Shown: positions 1 through 9,130 of the stretch, one piece after another
How positions within the stretch are numbered: position 1 is the stretch's first letter
How the letters are laid out: each line of letters starts with the position of its first letter
Origin: JBDSTZ01 sp039927975
Lineage (GTDB): Bacteria; Pseudomonadota; Gammaproteobacteria; Burkholderiales; Burkholderiaceae_D
NCBI GenBank assembly: GCA_039927975.1
Contig: JBDSTZ010000097.1
Location: 1-13,688 of the forward strand
Length of the DNA: 13,688 bases
Reading direction: 5' to 3'
Translations under genes and position numbers: made by a program
Notes under the pieces: model-generated
Databases searched by the model: none
Told to the model about the DNA's origin: nothing
What the model saw: only the letters and a program-made list of their open reading frames with translations

Positions 1-45
1 TATCGGCTGTCCAGAACGTATTCAAATCAATAGACGGAGACTTAC

Positions 46-1746
46 ATGGCAAACACCCCCGGCATGACCGCGGACGGACGGAAAGTAGCAACGTCCACCG
101 GCATTACCAAGGAGGAGCAAAAGGTTATTTTCGCTTCCTCGCTCGGTACCGTTTTCGAATGGTATGACTTCTACCTCTACGGCTCGCTGGCCGCCATCAT
201 CGCCAAGCAGTTCTTCATCGGCGACGATTCCACCAAGTTCATTTTCGCCCTGCTGGCGTTTGCCGCCGGCTTCATCGTCCGTCCATTCGGCGCGCTGGTG
301 TTTGGCCGCCTCGGCGACATGATCGGCCGTAAGTACACCTTCCTGATCACCATCCTGATCATGGGCGCCTCGACCTTCGTGGTCGGCGTGCTGCCAGGTT
401 ACGCATCGATCGGCATTGCCGCCCCTATCATCCTGGTCACCCTGCGCATTTTGCAAGGCCTGGCACTGGGCGGCGAATATGGCGGCGCGGCGACCTACGT
501 TGCTGAACACGCGCCTGAAGGCAAGCGCGGCTTCTTCACCTCGTGGATTCAAACCACCGCCACGATGGGCCTGTGCCTGTCGCTGCTGGTCATCCTCGGC
601 ACCCGCACCGCACTGGGCGAGCCTGAATTCGAAGCCTGGGGCTGGCGCATTCCGTTCCTGGTCTCCGTCCTGCTGCTGGGCGTGTCGGTCTGGATCCGTC
701 TGTCGATGAATGAGTCGCCGGCTTTCGCCAAAATGAAAGCCGAAGGCAAGACCTCGAAAGCGCCGCTGTCGGAAGCCTTCCTCCAGCCACGCAACGCCAA
801 GATCGTCTTCCTGGCCCTGATCGGCCTGACGATGGGCCAGGCCGTGGTCTGGTACACCGGCCAGTTCTACGCGCTGTTCTTCCTGACCCAGACCCTCAAG
901 GTCGACGGCAGCACTGCCAACATCCTGATCGCCGTCTCGCTGCTGCTGGCAACGCCGTTCTTCATCTTCTTCGGCAATCTGTCGGACAAGATCGGCCGCA
1001 AGTGGATCATTCTCGGTGGCTGCCTGGTTGCCGCCGTGACCTACTTCCCGATCTTCGGCGCGATCACCCACTACGCCAATCCAGCGCTGGAAACCGCACT
1101 GAAAAATTCGCCAGTGACCGTGGTTGCCGATCCAGCAACCTGCCACTTCCAGTTCAACCTGACGGGCCAGAAGAAATTCCCATCGTCGTGCGATATCGCC
1201 ACCGGCATGCTGACCGCGGCATCGGTGAGCTACACCAAGGTTGACGCTGCTCCTGGCACGGTTGCCGTGGTCAAGATCGGCGACAAGGAACTGCCATCGT
1301 TCAACGCCAACATGACCGCCACCGGCCTGCAGTTCGACGCCGACAGCAAGGCTAAGGAAGCGGCACTGAAGAAGGAAATCGGCGGCGCCATCAAGGCAGC
1401 TGGCTATCCTCCTAAAGCCGATCCGGAAGCGATCAACAAGCCGATGGTGACCTTGCTGCTGTTCATCCTGGTGATCTACGTGACCATGGTCTACGGTCCG
1501 ATCGCCGCGATGCTGGTGGAAATGTTCCCGACCCGTATCCGCTACACCTCGATGTCGCTGCCTTACCATATCGGTAACGGCTGGTTCGGCGGCTTGCTGC
1601 CAACCACCGCGTTCGCGCTGGTAGCCTACAAGGGCGACATCTACTACGGCCTGTGGTATCCGATCATCGTCGCTGCGATCACCGTCGTGATTGGCGCCCT
1701 GTTCGTCAAGGAAACCAAGGACAACGATATCTACGCCGCCGATTAA
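46..1746 (+). CDS. MFS transporter, metabolite:H+ symporter (MHS) type
   Basis: This is an inner-membrane secondary transporter of the major facilitator superfamily, probably importing a small organic acid or osmolyte with protons; the substrate cannot be read from the sequence. The loop 2-3 MFS signature is present at about residues 87-96 (GRLGDMIGRK) and is echoed at 310-319 (GNLSDKIGRK). The WYTGQFYALFF stretch and the C-terminal MFPTRIRYTS segment are typical of the MHS (ProP/KgtP/ShiA-like) branch. The protein is 566 aa, while MHS proteins are usually 420-450 aa. The excess is a polar stretch at about residues 343-465, between TM9 and TM10 on the predicted periplasmic side, with two cysteines (366 and 382). 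The ATG is supported by GGAG six bases upstream. Only 45 bases precede the gene, so its promoter is probably outside the window. Transcription likely ends at the stem-loops at 1759-1827. Confidence 0.92.
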   Translation: MANTPGMTADGRKVATSTGITKEEQKVIFASSLGTVFEWYDFYLYGSLAAIIAKQFFIGDDSTKFIFALLAFAAGFIVRPFGALVFGRLGDMIGRKYTFLITILIMGASTFVVGVLPGYASIGIAAPIILVTLRILQGLALGGEYGGAATYVAEHAPEGKRGFFTSWIQTTATMGLCLSLLVILGTRTALGEPEFEAWGWRIPFLVSVLLLGVSVWIRLSMNESPAFAKMKAEGKTSKAPLSEAFLQPRNAKIVFLALIGLTMGQAVVWYTGQFYALFFLTQTLKVDGSTANILIAVSLLLATPFFIFFGNLSDKIGRKWIILGGCLVAAVTYFPIFGAITHYANPALETALKNSPVTVVADPATCHFQFNLTGQKKFPSSCDIATGMLTAASVSYTKVDAAPGTVAVVKIGDKELPSFNANMTATGLQFDADSKAKEAALKKEIGGAIKAAGYPPKADPEAINKPMVTLLLFILVIYVTMVYGPIAAMLVEMFPTRIRYTSMSLPYHIGNGWFGGLLPTTAFALVAYKGDIYYGLWYPIIVAAITVVIGALFVKETKDNDIYAAD

Positions 1747-1758
1747 TCGGTTGGAGAC

Positions 1759-1784
1759 GCCCGGACCGGAACACTGGTCCGGGC
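1759..1784 (+). terminator. GC-rich stem-loop after the MFS gene
   Basis: A perfect 9-bp inverted repeat, GCCCGGACC (1759-1767) and GGTCCGGGC (1776-1784), with an 8-base loop, starts 12 bases after the MFS stop codon. No T-run follows, so alone it would be a poor intrinsic terminator. It may protect the 3' end or act with the hairpin just downstream. Confidence 0.5.
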
Positions 1785-1797
1785 AGTATCGGATGTA

Positions 1798-1827
1798 AAA
1801 AATGCCGCTAGCGATAGCGGCATTTTT
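1798..1827. terminator. Bidirectional intrinsic terminator
   Basis: A perfect 13-bp stem (AAAAATGCCGCTA, 1798-1810, against TAGCGGCATTTTT, 1815-1827) is closed by a GCGA tetraloop of the GNRA class. The A-run on one side and T-run on the other make it a classical intrinsic terminator readable from either strand. It ends the MFS transcript and insulates the DUF3016 gene that follows. Confidence 0.88.
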
Positions 1828-1852
1828 CATTCCCGGGTGCATAATGTCGATG

Positions 1853-1883
1853 TTGAACGCCACGGTCAAAAGCGGCGTATATT
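1853..1883 (+). promoter_or_regulatory. Possible sigma-70 promoter for the DUF3016 gene
   Basis: TTGAAC (1853-1858) and TATATT (1878-1883) resemble -35 and -10 boxes. Their 19-base spacing is longer than the ideal 17. They lie after the terminator and 33 bases before the start codon of the next gene, where a promoter is expected. This is pattern reading only. Confidence 0.4.
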
Positions 1884-1915
1884 GCTCGTATCGTCCCCGC
1901 ATGAAGGAAGCCGCC

Positions 1916-2395
1916 ATGAACACCACCATCCGCCAAGCCGTCCTCGCCGCAGCCCTGCTGTCGGTCTCGCTGATCGCCTCGGCGGCGGCCACCGTCACGT
2001 ATGTCAATCCGGACAAGATGACCGATGTGCCGCGCGACCGGGCCGATCGCGAATCGATGGAAGCGGACTTCCTCGAGCATTTCAACACGCTGGCGGCGCG
2101 CTTGCCGGCGGGACAGGACTTGAAGATCGACATCATCGATATCGACCTGGCCGGCGACGTGTTTCCGCGCGTGGCCCTGCGCAACGTGCGGGTGCTGCGC
2201 GGGCGTGGCGACGCCCCGCGCATCCATCTGCGCTACCGGATCGAGCAAAACGGCAACCTGGTCAGCAGCGGCGAACGCGAACTCACCGACATGAGCTACA
2301 TGATGCACTACAGCACCATGAACCGTGACATGTACAGCTACGAATTCCAGTTGCTCGACGACTGGTTCCGCAAGGACATCGTCGCCACCCGCTAG
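1916..2395 (+). CDS. Secreted DUF3016 family protein
   Basis: This is a 159-aa protein of unknown function. An N-terminal signal peptide (about residues 1-23: Arg at position 6, hydrophobic core, then a SLIASA/AA junction) suggests periplasmic export. The mature part begins TVTYVNPDKMTDVPRDR and contains the region rich in aspartate and aromatic residues (MSYMMHYSTMNRDMYSYE, then LLDDWFRKDI) that I associate with DUF3016. No catalytic motif is evident. I chose ATG 1916 because AAGGAAG lies six bases upstream; another ATG at 1901 would add MKEAA before the signal peptide and is less well supported. The gene stands alone between a strong terminator and the hairpin at 2406-2436. Family assignment is from memory of the sequence pattern. 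Confidence 0.8.
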   Translation: MNTTIRQAVLAAALLSVSLIASAAATVTYVNPDKMTDVPRDRADRESMEADFLEHFNTLAARLPAGQDLKIDIIDIDLAGDVFPRVALRNVRVLRGRGDAPRIHLRYRIEQNGNLVSSGERELTDMSYMMHYSTMNRDMYSYEFQLLDDWFRKDIVATR

Positions 2396-2405
2396 GCGTT
2401 TACGC

Positions 2406-2436
2406 GCGGCTTGACCGGTGGTCGAGGTCAAGCCGC
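2406..2436. terminator. Perfect 11-bp hairpin after the DUF3016 gene
   Basis: GCGGCTTGACC (2406-2416) and its exact reverse complement GGTCAAGCCGC (2426-2436) flank a 9-base loop, starting 10 bases after the DUF3016 stop codon. No T-run follows. It may terminate or stabilise that transcript. Its position also argues against the next gene starting at GTG 2418, which would lie within it. Confidence 0.5.
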
Positions 2437-2513
2437 AAGGCTTCCTGTGTCAGAATGCCGGCTGCGGCAAGCCGTCGCGCGCGGCGGGGCGGCCCCGGAC
2501 ATTGAGGAAGTGG

Positions 2514-3257
2514 ATGCACAAGTTAATCTCGGAACTGACACGTTTATATTTGCCGGCCGGCGCACTCACGCCGGAAGCCATGGAGCGGCAACTGCGCGGC
2601 CAGGACGTCGCGCCAACGGGCCTGGTCGACTCCAGGGGCATGACGCGCGCCATCGTGATCGCCTTCCCGAAAATCCCCGAGCGCGAAGACGAAGCCCACT
2701 GGAGCCTGCTGTGCGAAGTGGCCAATGCCTTGCAGGCCGATCTCGGCTTTCCCGCGCCGGCGGTCAGCATTTCCGGCAGCGACGGCTTCCGCCTGTGGCT
2801 GTCCCTGGCGGCGCCGATTCCGGTGGCGCTGGCGAATCAATTGCTCGCCCTGCTGAACAAGACCTATTTTCCCGCCATGCCGCTCCAAGCCGACGCCGGC
2901 GCACCGGTCGCGCTGCCGCCTTGCCTGGACCCGCGCACCGAAAAATGGGCGGCGTTCATCAATCCCGGACTTGGCGCTTCGTTCGCCGCCGACGCCGGCC
3001 TGGAAATGCCGCCGCCGCTGGCCGGTCAAATCGCCCTGCTCGATTCCTTGCATAGTATTGGCGAGGCCCAGTTGCAAAAGGCGCTGAACATTCTCGCGGG
3101 CCAAAACCAGAGTGCGTCGCCGCCGGAGCCGCCCTCGCCTGTCGGCGCCAAGCCTGCCGACGGCCTGCTGTTGAAAGACGCGACACTGGAAGATATCGTC
3201 CGTCACCTGCATGCAAAAAATATCGAGCCGACCTTCCGGCATCGGCTGCCGCGCTAG
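2514..3257 (+). CDS. Uncharacterised protein with AEP (primase-polymerase)-like motif layout
   Basis: I do not recognise this 247-aa soluble protein as a named family. It has no signal peptide or membrane segment. Three stretches appear in the order seen in archaeo-eukaryotic primase/LigD-polymerase cores: a hydrophobic strand MTRAIVIAFPKI (43-54), a glycine-rich SISGSDGFRLWLSLAAPIP (85-103) resembling the SGxxGxHxxxPL motif, and VALPPCLDPRTEKWAAFINPGLG (132-154). The acidic pair of motif I and the His of motif II are not present (AF and R occupy those places), so if related it is probably inactive as a polymerase. A Pro/Ser-rich linker (about 200-215) precedes a short helical tail with LEDIVRHLHAKNIEPTFRHRLPR. 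Start ATG 2514 has GAGG six bases upstream; a GTG at 2418 would add 32 residues but lies in a hairpin. The 3' end faces the antiporter gene seven bases away. The relationship is inference. Confidence 0.75.
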   Translation: MHKLISELTRLYLPAGALTPEAMERQLRGQDVAPTGLVDSRGMTRAIVIAFPKIPEREDEAHWSLLCEVANALQADLGFPAPAVSISGSDGFRLWLSLAAPIPVALANQLLALLNKTYFPAMPLQADAGAPVALPPCLDPRTEKWAAFINPGLGASFAADAGLEMPPPLAGQIALLDSLHSIGEAQLQKALNILAGQNQSASPPEPPSPVGAKPADGLLLKDATLEDIVRHLHAKNIEPTFRHRLPR

Positions 3258-3264
3258 CTGACGA

Positions 3265-4986
3265 TCACCCCGGCGCCTCGCGATCGGAGCGCGGCGCGAA
3301 GCGTTCGAGCACATGGCGGCTCATGCCGCTGGCCAGCGCCTCCTCAGCCAGGAACACAGTGCCGAGGCCTTCCTTGCGTATCATTCGCGCATCCTCCTCG
3401 CTGTCGGAGCGGAACACGATTTCGATCGCCGGGTTCAATGTCAGCGCCGTACTGGCAATATGCCGCAGGTCGAGCGGATCGGCGGTGGCCACCACCAGCA
3501 TGGCGGCCGCGCCGATATGCGCTTGCACCAGCACTGCCGGTTCGTTGGCGTCGCCCGACACCGCCGCCACGCCTTGCTTGCGCAAGCGTTCGACCAGCTC
3601 GCGGTTCTGTTCCGCCACCACGTAGGGAATGCCGCGCTCGGCCAGCGCGGCGGCGATCCGCCGACCGACCCGGCCATAACCGACCAGCACGACCTGCCCT
3701 TTCAGGTATTGCCCCTCGGTGCTCATCGGCAGCTCGGCGTAGGGATCGCCGCGGCTTTCCAGCGTGCGCGCCAGGGCCGAGCGCCGCAGCGCCCAACGCC
3801 GCAGGGGTTCGATGGCGGCGAACAGCAGAGGATTGACGGCAATCGAAATCAGCGCGCCGGCCAGCACCAGGCTCATGCCCTCGTCCGGCAGCAAGCCCAG
3901 CGTCAAGCCGAGGCCGGCCAGAATAAAGGAGAATTCGCCGATCTGCGCCAGGCTGGCCGCCACCGTCAAGGCGGTGTTGAGCGGATAGCGGAAGGCCAGC
4001 ACGATCGCCAGCGCGGCAATCGCCTTGCCGATAATGATGATGGCTACCACCGCCAGCAGCTGCATCGGTTGCTCGACCACGATCGCCGGCTTGAACAGCA
4101 TGCCGACCGAAACGAAGAACAGCACCGAAAACGCATCGCGCAGGGGCAGCGATTCCTCGGCGGCGCGGTGGCTGAATTCCGATTCGCGCATCACCATGCC
4201 GGCGAAGAAGGCGCCGAGCGCGAAGGATACGCTGAACAACTTGGCCGCGCCGAAGGCAATGCCGATGGCGCTGGCGACCACGGCCAGGGTGAACAGTTCA
4301 CGCGAGCCGGTCTTGGCAATCTGCGCCAGCAGCCAGGGCAACAGGCGCCGTCCGCCGACCAGCATGACGGCGACAAAGGCGCCCACTTCGAGCAGAGTGA
4401 TGCCGATGGTCATCCACAAAGGTTTGGCCGACGCCGCCAGCAGCGGGTCGATTTTACCGCCTAGCATGCCGGCCACCGGCGGCAGCAGCACCAGCACCAG
4501 CACGGTGGCGAGGTCCTCCACCACCAGCCAGCCGACCGCGATCTTGCCATTCATCGATTCGAGCACGCCACGGCTCTCGAGCGCCTTGAGCAGCACCACC
4601 GTGCTGGCGCACGACAACGATAGCCCAAACACCAGGCCGCTGCCCCAGCTCCAGCCCCACCAGGTGGCGACCAGCATGCCAAGCACGGTCGCCAGGCCCA
4701 TTTGCACCACCGCCCCCGGCAGGGCGATCCGCTTGACCGCCATCAGGTCCTTGAGCGAGAAATGCAGGCCAACGCCGAACATCAGCAGCATGACGCCGAT
4801 TTCCGACAGCTCGGAAGCCAGCTTGACGTCGGCGACAAAGCCCGGCGTGCCCGGCCCGATGAGGATGCCGGCGACCAGGTAGCCGACCAGCGCCGGCACC
4901 TTGAAGCGTTCGGCCACGAAGCCGAACAGCAGTGCGACGCCGAAGCCGGCGGCCAGGGTAGTGATCAGCGGTATATTGTGTTCCAT
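3265..4986 (-). CDS. ybaL: Monovalent cation:proton antiporter, CPA2 family (YbaL/KefB-type)
   Basis: This is a predicted inner-membrane K+(or Na+)/H+ antiporter of 573 aa. The N-terminal Na+/H+-exchanger domain (about 1-395) has the family segments LLMFGVGLHFSLKDL (67-81), SLSCASTVVLL (123-133), the GWLVVEDL helix with the membrane acid (Glu157/Asp158) and AQIGEFSFIL (347-356). A cytosolic TrkA-N/RCK Rossmann domain follows (about 433-545) with a GYGRVG dinucleotide-binding loop at 436-441. No TrkA-C domain is seen. N-terminus and length fit E. coli YbaL (about 558 aa) better than glutathione-gated KefB/KefC. I chose ATG 4986 because it aligns with the YbaL start; a GTG at 5001 adds five residues. 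The gene lies 59 bases downstream of the beta-oxidation gene on the same strand and may be read from it. Confidence 0.92.
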   Translation of the reverse strand: MEHNIPLITTLAAGFGVALLFGFVAERFKVPALVGYLVAGILIGPGTPGFVADVKLASELSEIGVMLLMFGVGLHFSLKDLMAVKRIALPGAVVQMGLATVLGMLVATWWGWSWGSGLVFGLSLSCASTVVLLKALESRGVLESMNGKIAVGWLVVEDLATVLVLVLLPPVAGMLGGKIDPLLAASAKPLWMTIGITLLEVGAFVAVMLVGGRRLLPWLLAQIAKTGSRELFTLAVVASAIGIAFGAAKLFSVSFALGAFFAGMVMRESEFSHRAAEESLPLRDAFSVLFFVSVGMLFKPAIVVEQPMQLLAVVAIIIIGKAIAALAIVLAFRYPLNTALTVAASLAQIGEFSFILAGLGLTLGLLPDEGMSLVLAGALISIAVNPLLFAAIEPLRRWALRRSALARTLESRGDPYAELPMSTEGQYLKGQVVLVGYGRVGRRIAAALAERGIPYVVAEQNRELVERLRKQGVAAVSGDANEPAVLVQAHIGAAAMLVVATADPLDLRHIASTALTLNPAIEIVFRSDSEEDARMIRKEGLGTVFLAEEALASGMSRHVLERFAPRSDREAPG

Positions 4987-5045
4987 CGTTTCCCAGGTCA
5001 CTCCCGCGCCCGGCGCGCGGCGCGAGACCGCTGACCGGGACGGAA

Positions 5046-7133
<2,088 letters not shown>

Positions 7134-7167
7134 GAGTCTCCCTGTAGTGATGATTCAGCAAGGGTGA

Positions 7168-7200
7168 ACTATACAACGAAAAAGTACGGTCGTCTTTTTT
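7168..7200 (-). promoter_or_regulatory. Promoter with overlapping palindromic operator before the beta-oxidation gene
   Basis: On the minus strand a good -10 box, TATAGT (7173-7168), is preceded at 17 bases by AAGACG (7196-7191), a weak -35. An imperfect palindrome covers the -35 and part of the spacer: left arm AAAAAGTACG (7179-7188), centre GT (7189-7190), right arm CGTCTTTTTT (7191-7200), matching at 8 of 10 paired positions. A dimeric repressor, for example of the TetR family common on beta-oxidation genes, could bind here. Both the promoter and the operator are inference. Confidence 0.5.
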
Positions 7201-7225
7201 ATGCCGACGAGTTCGGGCGATCGGT

Positions 7226-8878
7226 TCAGGCGGTCGGCAGCTTATGGTCGCGGAACTGCTCGCGCAATTTGTTCTTCTGGATCTTGCCGGTGGCGCCGGT
7301 CGGCAGCGCTTCGACGAACAGCACGTCGTCCGGCATCCAGAAGCGCGCCACCTTGCCGTCGAAAAAGGCCAGCAATTGCTCGCGCGTGAGTTCCTGGCCC
7401 GGCCGCTTGATCACCAGCAGCAGCGGCCGCTCATCCCATTTCGGGTGGGCGATGCCGATGCAGGCGGCCTGCAAGACGGCCGGATGCGCCATCGCGATAT
7501 TCTCGAGGTCGATGGTGCCGATCCATTCGCCACCTGACTTGATCACGTCCTTGCTGCGGTCGGTGATCTGCATGTAGCCGTCGGCGTCGATGGTGGCCAC
7601 GTCGCCGGTCGGGAACCAGCCATCCTTGAGCACGTCGCCGCCCTCGTTCTTGAAATAACTGTCGATGACCCAGGGGCCCTTGACCAGCAGATGGCCGAAA
7701 GTGGCGCCGTCCCACGGCAGTTCCGCGCCGGCATCGTCGACGATCTTCATGTCGACCCCGAACACCGCGTGCCCTTGCTTGTGCAGCACCTTGCGCTGCG
7801 CTTCGCGCGGCAGGCTCAGGTGGCGGTTCTGCAGCGTGCAGGTGGTGCCCAGCGGCGACATCTCCGTCATGCCCCAGGCGTGCGTCACCTCGACGCCGAA
7901 GTGGTCGATCAGGGTGTCCATCATGGCCGGCGGACAGGCCGCCCCGCCGATCACGGTGCGGCGGAATGTCGAGAATTTCAGGTCGTTCTGCAAGGCGTAA
8001 TTGATCAGGCCGAGCCAGACCGTCGGCACGCCGGCCGAGAACGTCACGCGCTCCGATTCGAACAGCTCGTACAGCGATTTTCCGTCCAGCGCGGGACCGG
8101 GAAAAACCATCTTGGCGCCCGACAGCAGCACCGAGTAGGGCAAGCCCCAGGCGTTCACGTGGAACATCGGCACCACCGGCAGCACGGTGTCGATGGCCGA
8201 CACGTTCAGGGCGTTCGGCATGGCTGAACCATACGCGTGCAGCACGGTCGAACGGTGGGAATACAGCGCGCCTTTCGGGTTGCCGGTGGTGCCGGAGGTG
8301 TAGCACAGCGAGGCGGCCGAGCGCTCGTCGAATTGCGGCCAGGCGTAGCTGTCGTCGCTGCTGCTGATCAAATCCTCGTAGCACATCAGCGTGGGGATGC
8401 CGGTCTCTTTCGGCATGTGTTCGGGGCCGGCCATCAGCACGTACGCTTTGATCATCTTGCAGTGCTGCGAGACGATTTCCATCATCGGCAGGAAAGTCAG
8501 GTCGAAGAACACGACCTTGTCCTCGGCATGGTTGATGATGTAGGCCAGTTGCTCCGGGTGCAGGCGCGGGTTGATGGTGTGCAGCACCGCGCCCGAACCG
8601 GACACGGCGTAGTAAAGCTCCATGTGGCGGTAGCCGTTCCAGGCCACCGTGGCGACCCGCTCGCCCATCTGCACCCCAAGCCCGCTGAGCGCCTTGGCCA
8701 TCCGGCGTGCCCGATCGGCGCAGTCGCGGTAGGTATAGCGGTGCAGGTCCCCTTCGACCCGGCGCGAGACGATCTCGGCATTGGCGAAGTGCTTGGCCGC
8801 GTAGTCGATGATGGTTGAAATCAGCAAGGGCTGATCCATCATCTGGCCCATCAGGGGACTCATCGGTAAGGGCGGCAT
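7226..8878 (-). CDS. AMP-forming acyl-CoA ligase (fatty-acid / 3-methylthiopropionyl-CoA ligase type)
   Basis: This 550-aa enzyme of the ANL adenylation superfamily activates a carboxylic acid to its CoA thioester through an acyl-AMP, probably feeding the beta-oxidation gene downstream. Motifs numbered from the chosen start are the phosphate loop YTSGTTGNPKG (193-203), GMTE (336-339), TGD (424-426), the hinge DRSKDVIKSGGEWI (440-453) and the C-terminal PTGATGK with catalytic Lys532. Overall it resembles proteins annotated as 3-(methylthio)propionyl-CoA ligase (DmdB-like) or medium/long-chain fatty-acid ligase; chain preference cannot be told from sequence. I chose ATG 8878 because AGGAGA stands five bases upstream; the open frame continues 21 codons further but that part is not enzyme-like. 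The 92-base gap to the next gene on this strand contains a separate promoter. Confidence 0.94.
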   Translation of the reverse strand: MPPLPMSPLMGQMMDQPLLISTIIDYAAKHFANAEIVSRRVEGDLHRYTYRDCADRARRMAKALSGLGVQMGERVATVAWNGYRHMELYYAVSGSGAVLHTINPRLHPEQLAYIINHAEDKVVFFDLTFLPMMEIVSQHCKMIKAYVLMAGPEHMPKETGIPTLMCYEDLISSSDDSYAWPQFDERSAASLCYTSGTTGNPKGALYSHRSTVLHAYGSAMPNALNVSAIDTVLPVVPMFHVNAWGLPYSVLLSGAKMVFPGPALDGKSLYELFESERVTFSAGVPTVWLGLINYALQNDLKFSTFRRTVIGGAACPPAMMDTLIDHFGVEVTHAWGMTEMSPLGTTCTLQNRHLSLPREAQRKVLHKQGHAVFGVDMKIVDDAGAELPWDGATFGHLLVKGPWVIDSYFKNEGGDVLKDGWFPTGDVATIDADGYMQITDRSKDVIKSGGEWIGTIDLENIAMAHPAVLQAACIGIAHPKWDERPLLLVIKRPGQELTREQLLAFFDGKVARFWMPDDVLFVEALPTGATGKIQKNKLREQFRDHKLPTA

Positions 8879-9130
8879 GGATTCTCCTGTGATCGCTGGC
8901 AGCGGAGCTTGAGTTTTGACCAAGCATGGCAAAACAGTCAATGGCTATCGATGCTGCGACGCACAAGTATTGACGCGGCACAATCTGGCAGCTTCCATTC
9001 GCATACATTGAATCGCAAGAAAATATTTTTACAATGTGACAATGTGTGAACATTTACGCCATTTGTTTCGGCTATTCTTTATGTTTTCAATTAGCAATTT
9101 CCGATGCCATTCAACATGCATAAGCGAACA
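8879..9130. promoter_or_regulatory. Divergent regulatory region between ligase and lipoprotein genes
   Basis: This 252-bp, relatively AT-rich region separates two outward-facing genes. On the minus strand a consensus-like -35 TTGACT (8941-8936) is followed by an interrupted inverted repeat, GTTTTG (8913-8918) and CAAAAC (8930-8935), which lies where the spacer and -10 box would be. On the lipoprotein side TTGTTT, a 17-base spacer and TTCAAT form a weak promoter-like pair ending about 35 bases before ATG 9131. Between them are the direct repeats ACAATGTG (9031-9038, 9039-9046) and an inverted repeat AATGT/ACATT (9041-9054). These are candidate regulator sites, not proven ones. Confidence 0.45.

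Noticed and set aside
1802..1915. Upstream extension of the DUF3016 gene from 1802
   Set aside because: It starts inside the intrinsic terminator and would put 38 residues before a standard signal peptide.
22..2223. 733-codon open frame on the minus strand
   Set aside because: It spans the MFS gene, its terminator and part of the DUF3016 gene. Its translation is low-complexity (Gln/Asp/His/Arg-rich), as expected for the complement of a GC-rich gene, and has no recognisable domain.
2418..2513. N-terminal extension of the uncharacterised gene from GTG 2418
   Set aside because: The extension lies partly in a perfect hairpin, has no ribosome-binding site, and reads as low-quality sequence; ATG 2514 has a good ribosome-binding site.
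3313..4464. 383-codon plus-strand frame over the antiporter gene
   Set aside because: It is antisense to the YbaL-like gene and Gln/Arg/His-rich; no domain was recognised.
7431..9053. 540-codon minus-strand frame over the ligase
   Set aside because: It is a +1/-1 frame of the ligase gene and gives a low-complexity Arg/Gly/His-rich translation with no motif; the ligase frame has all ANL motifs.
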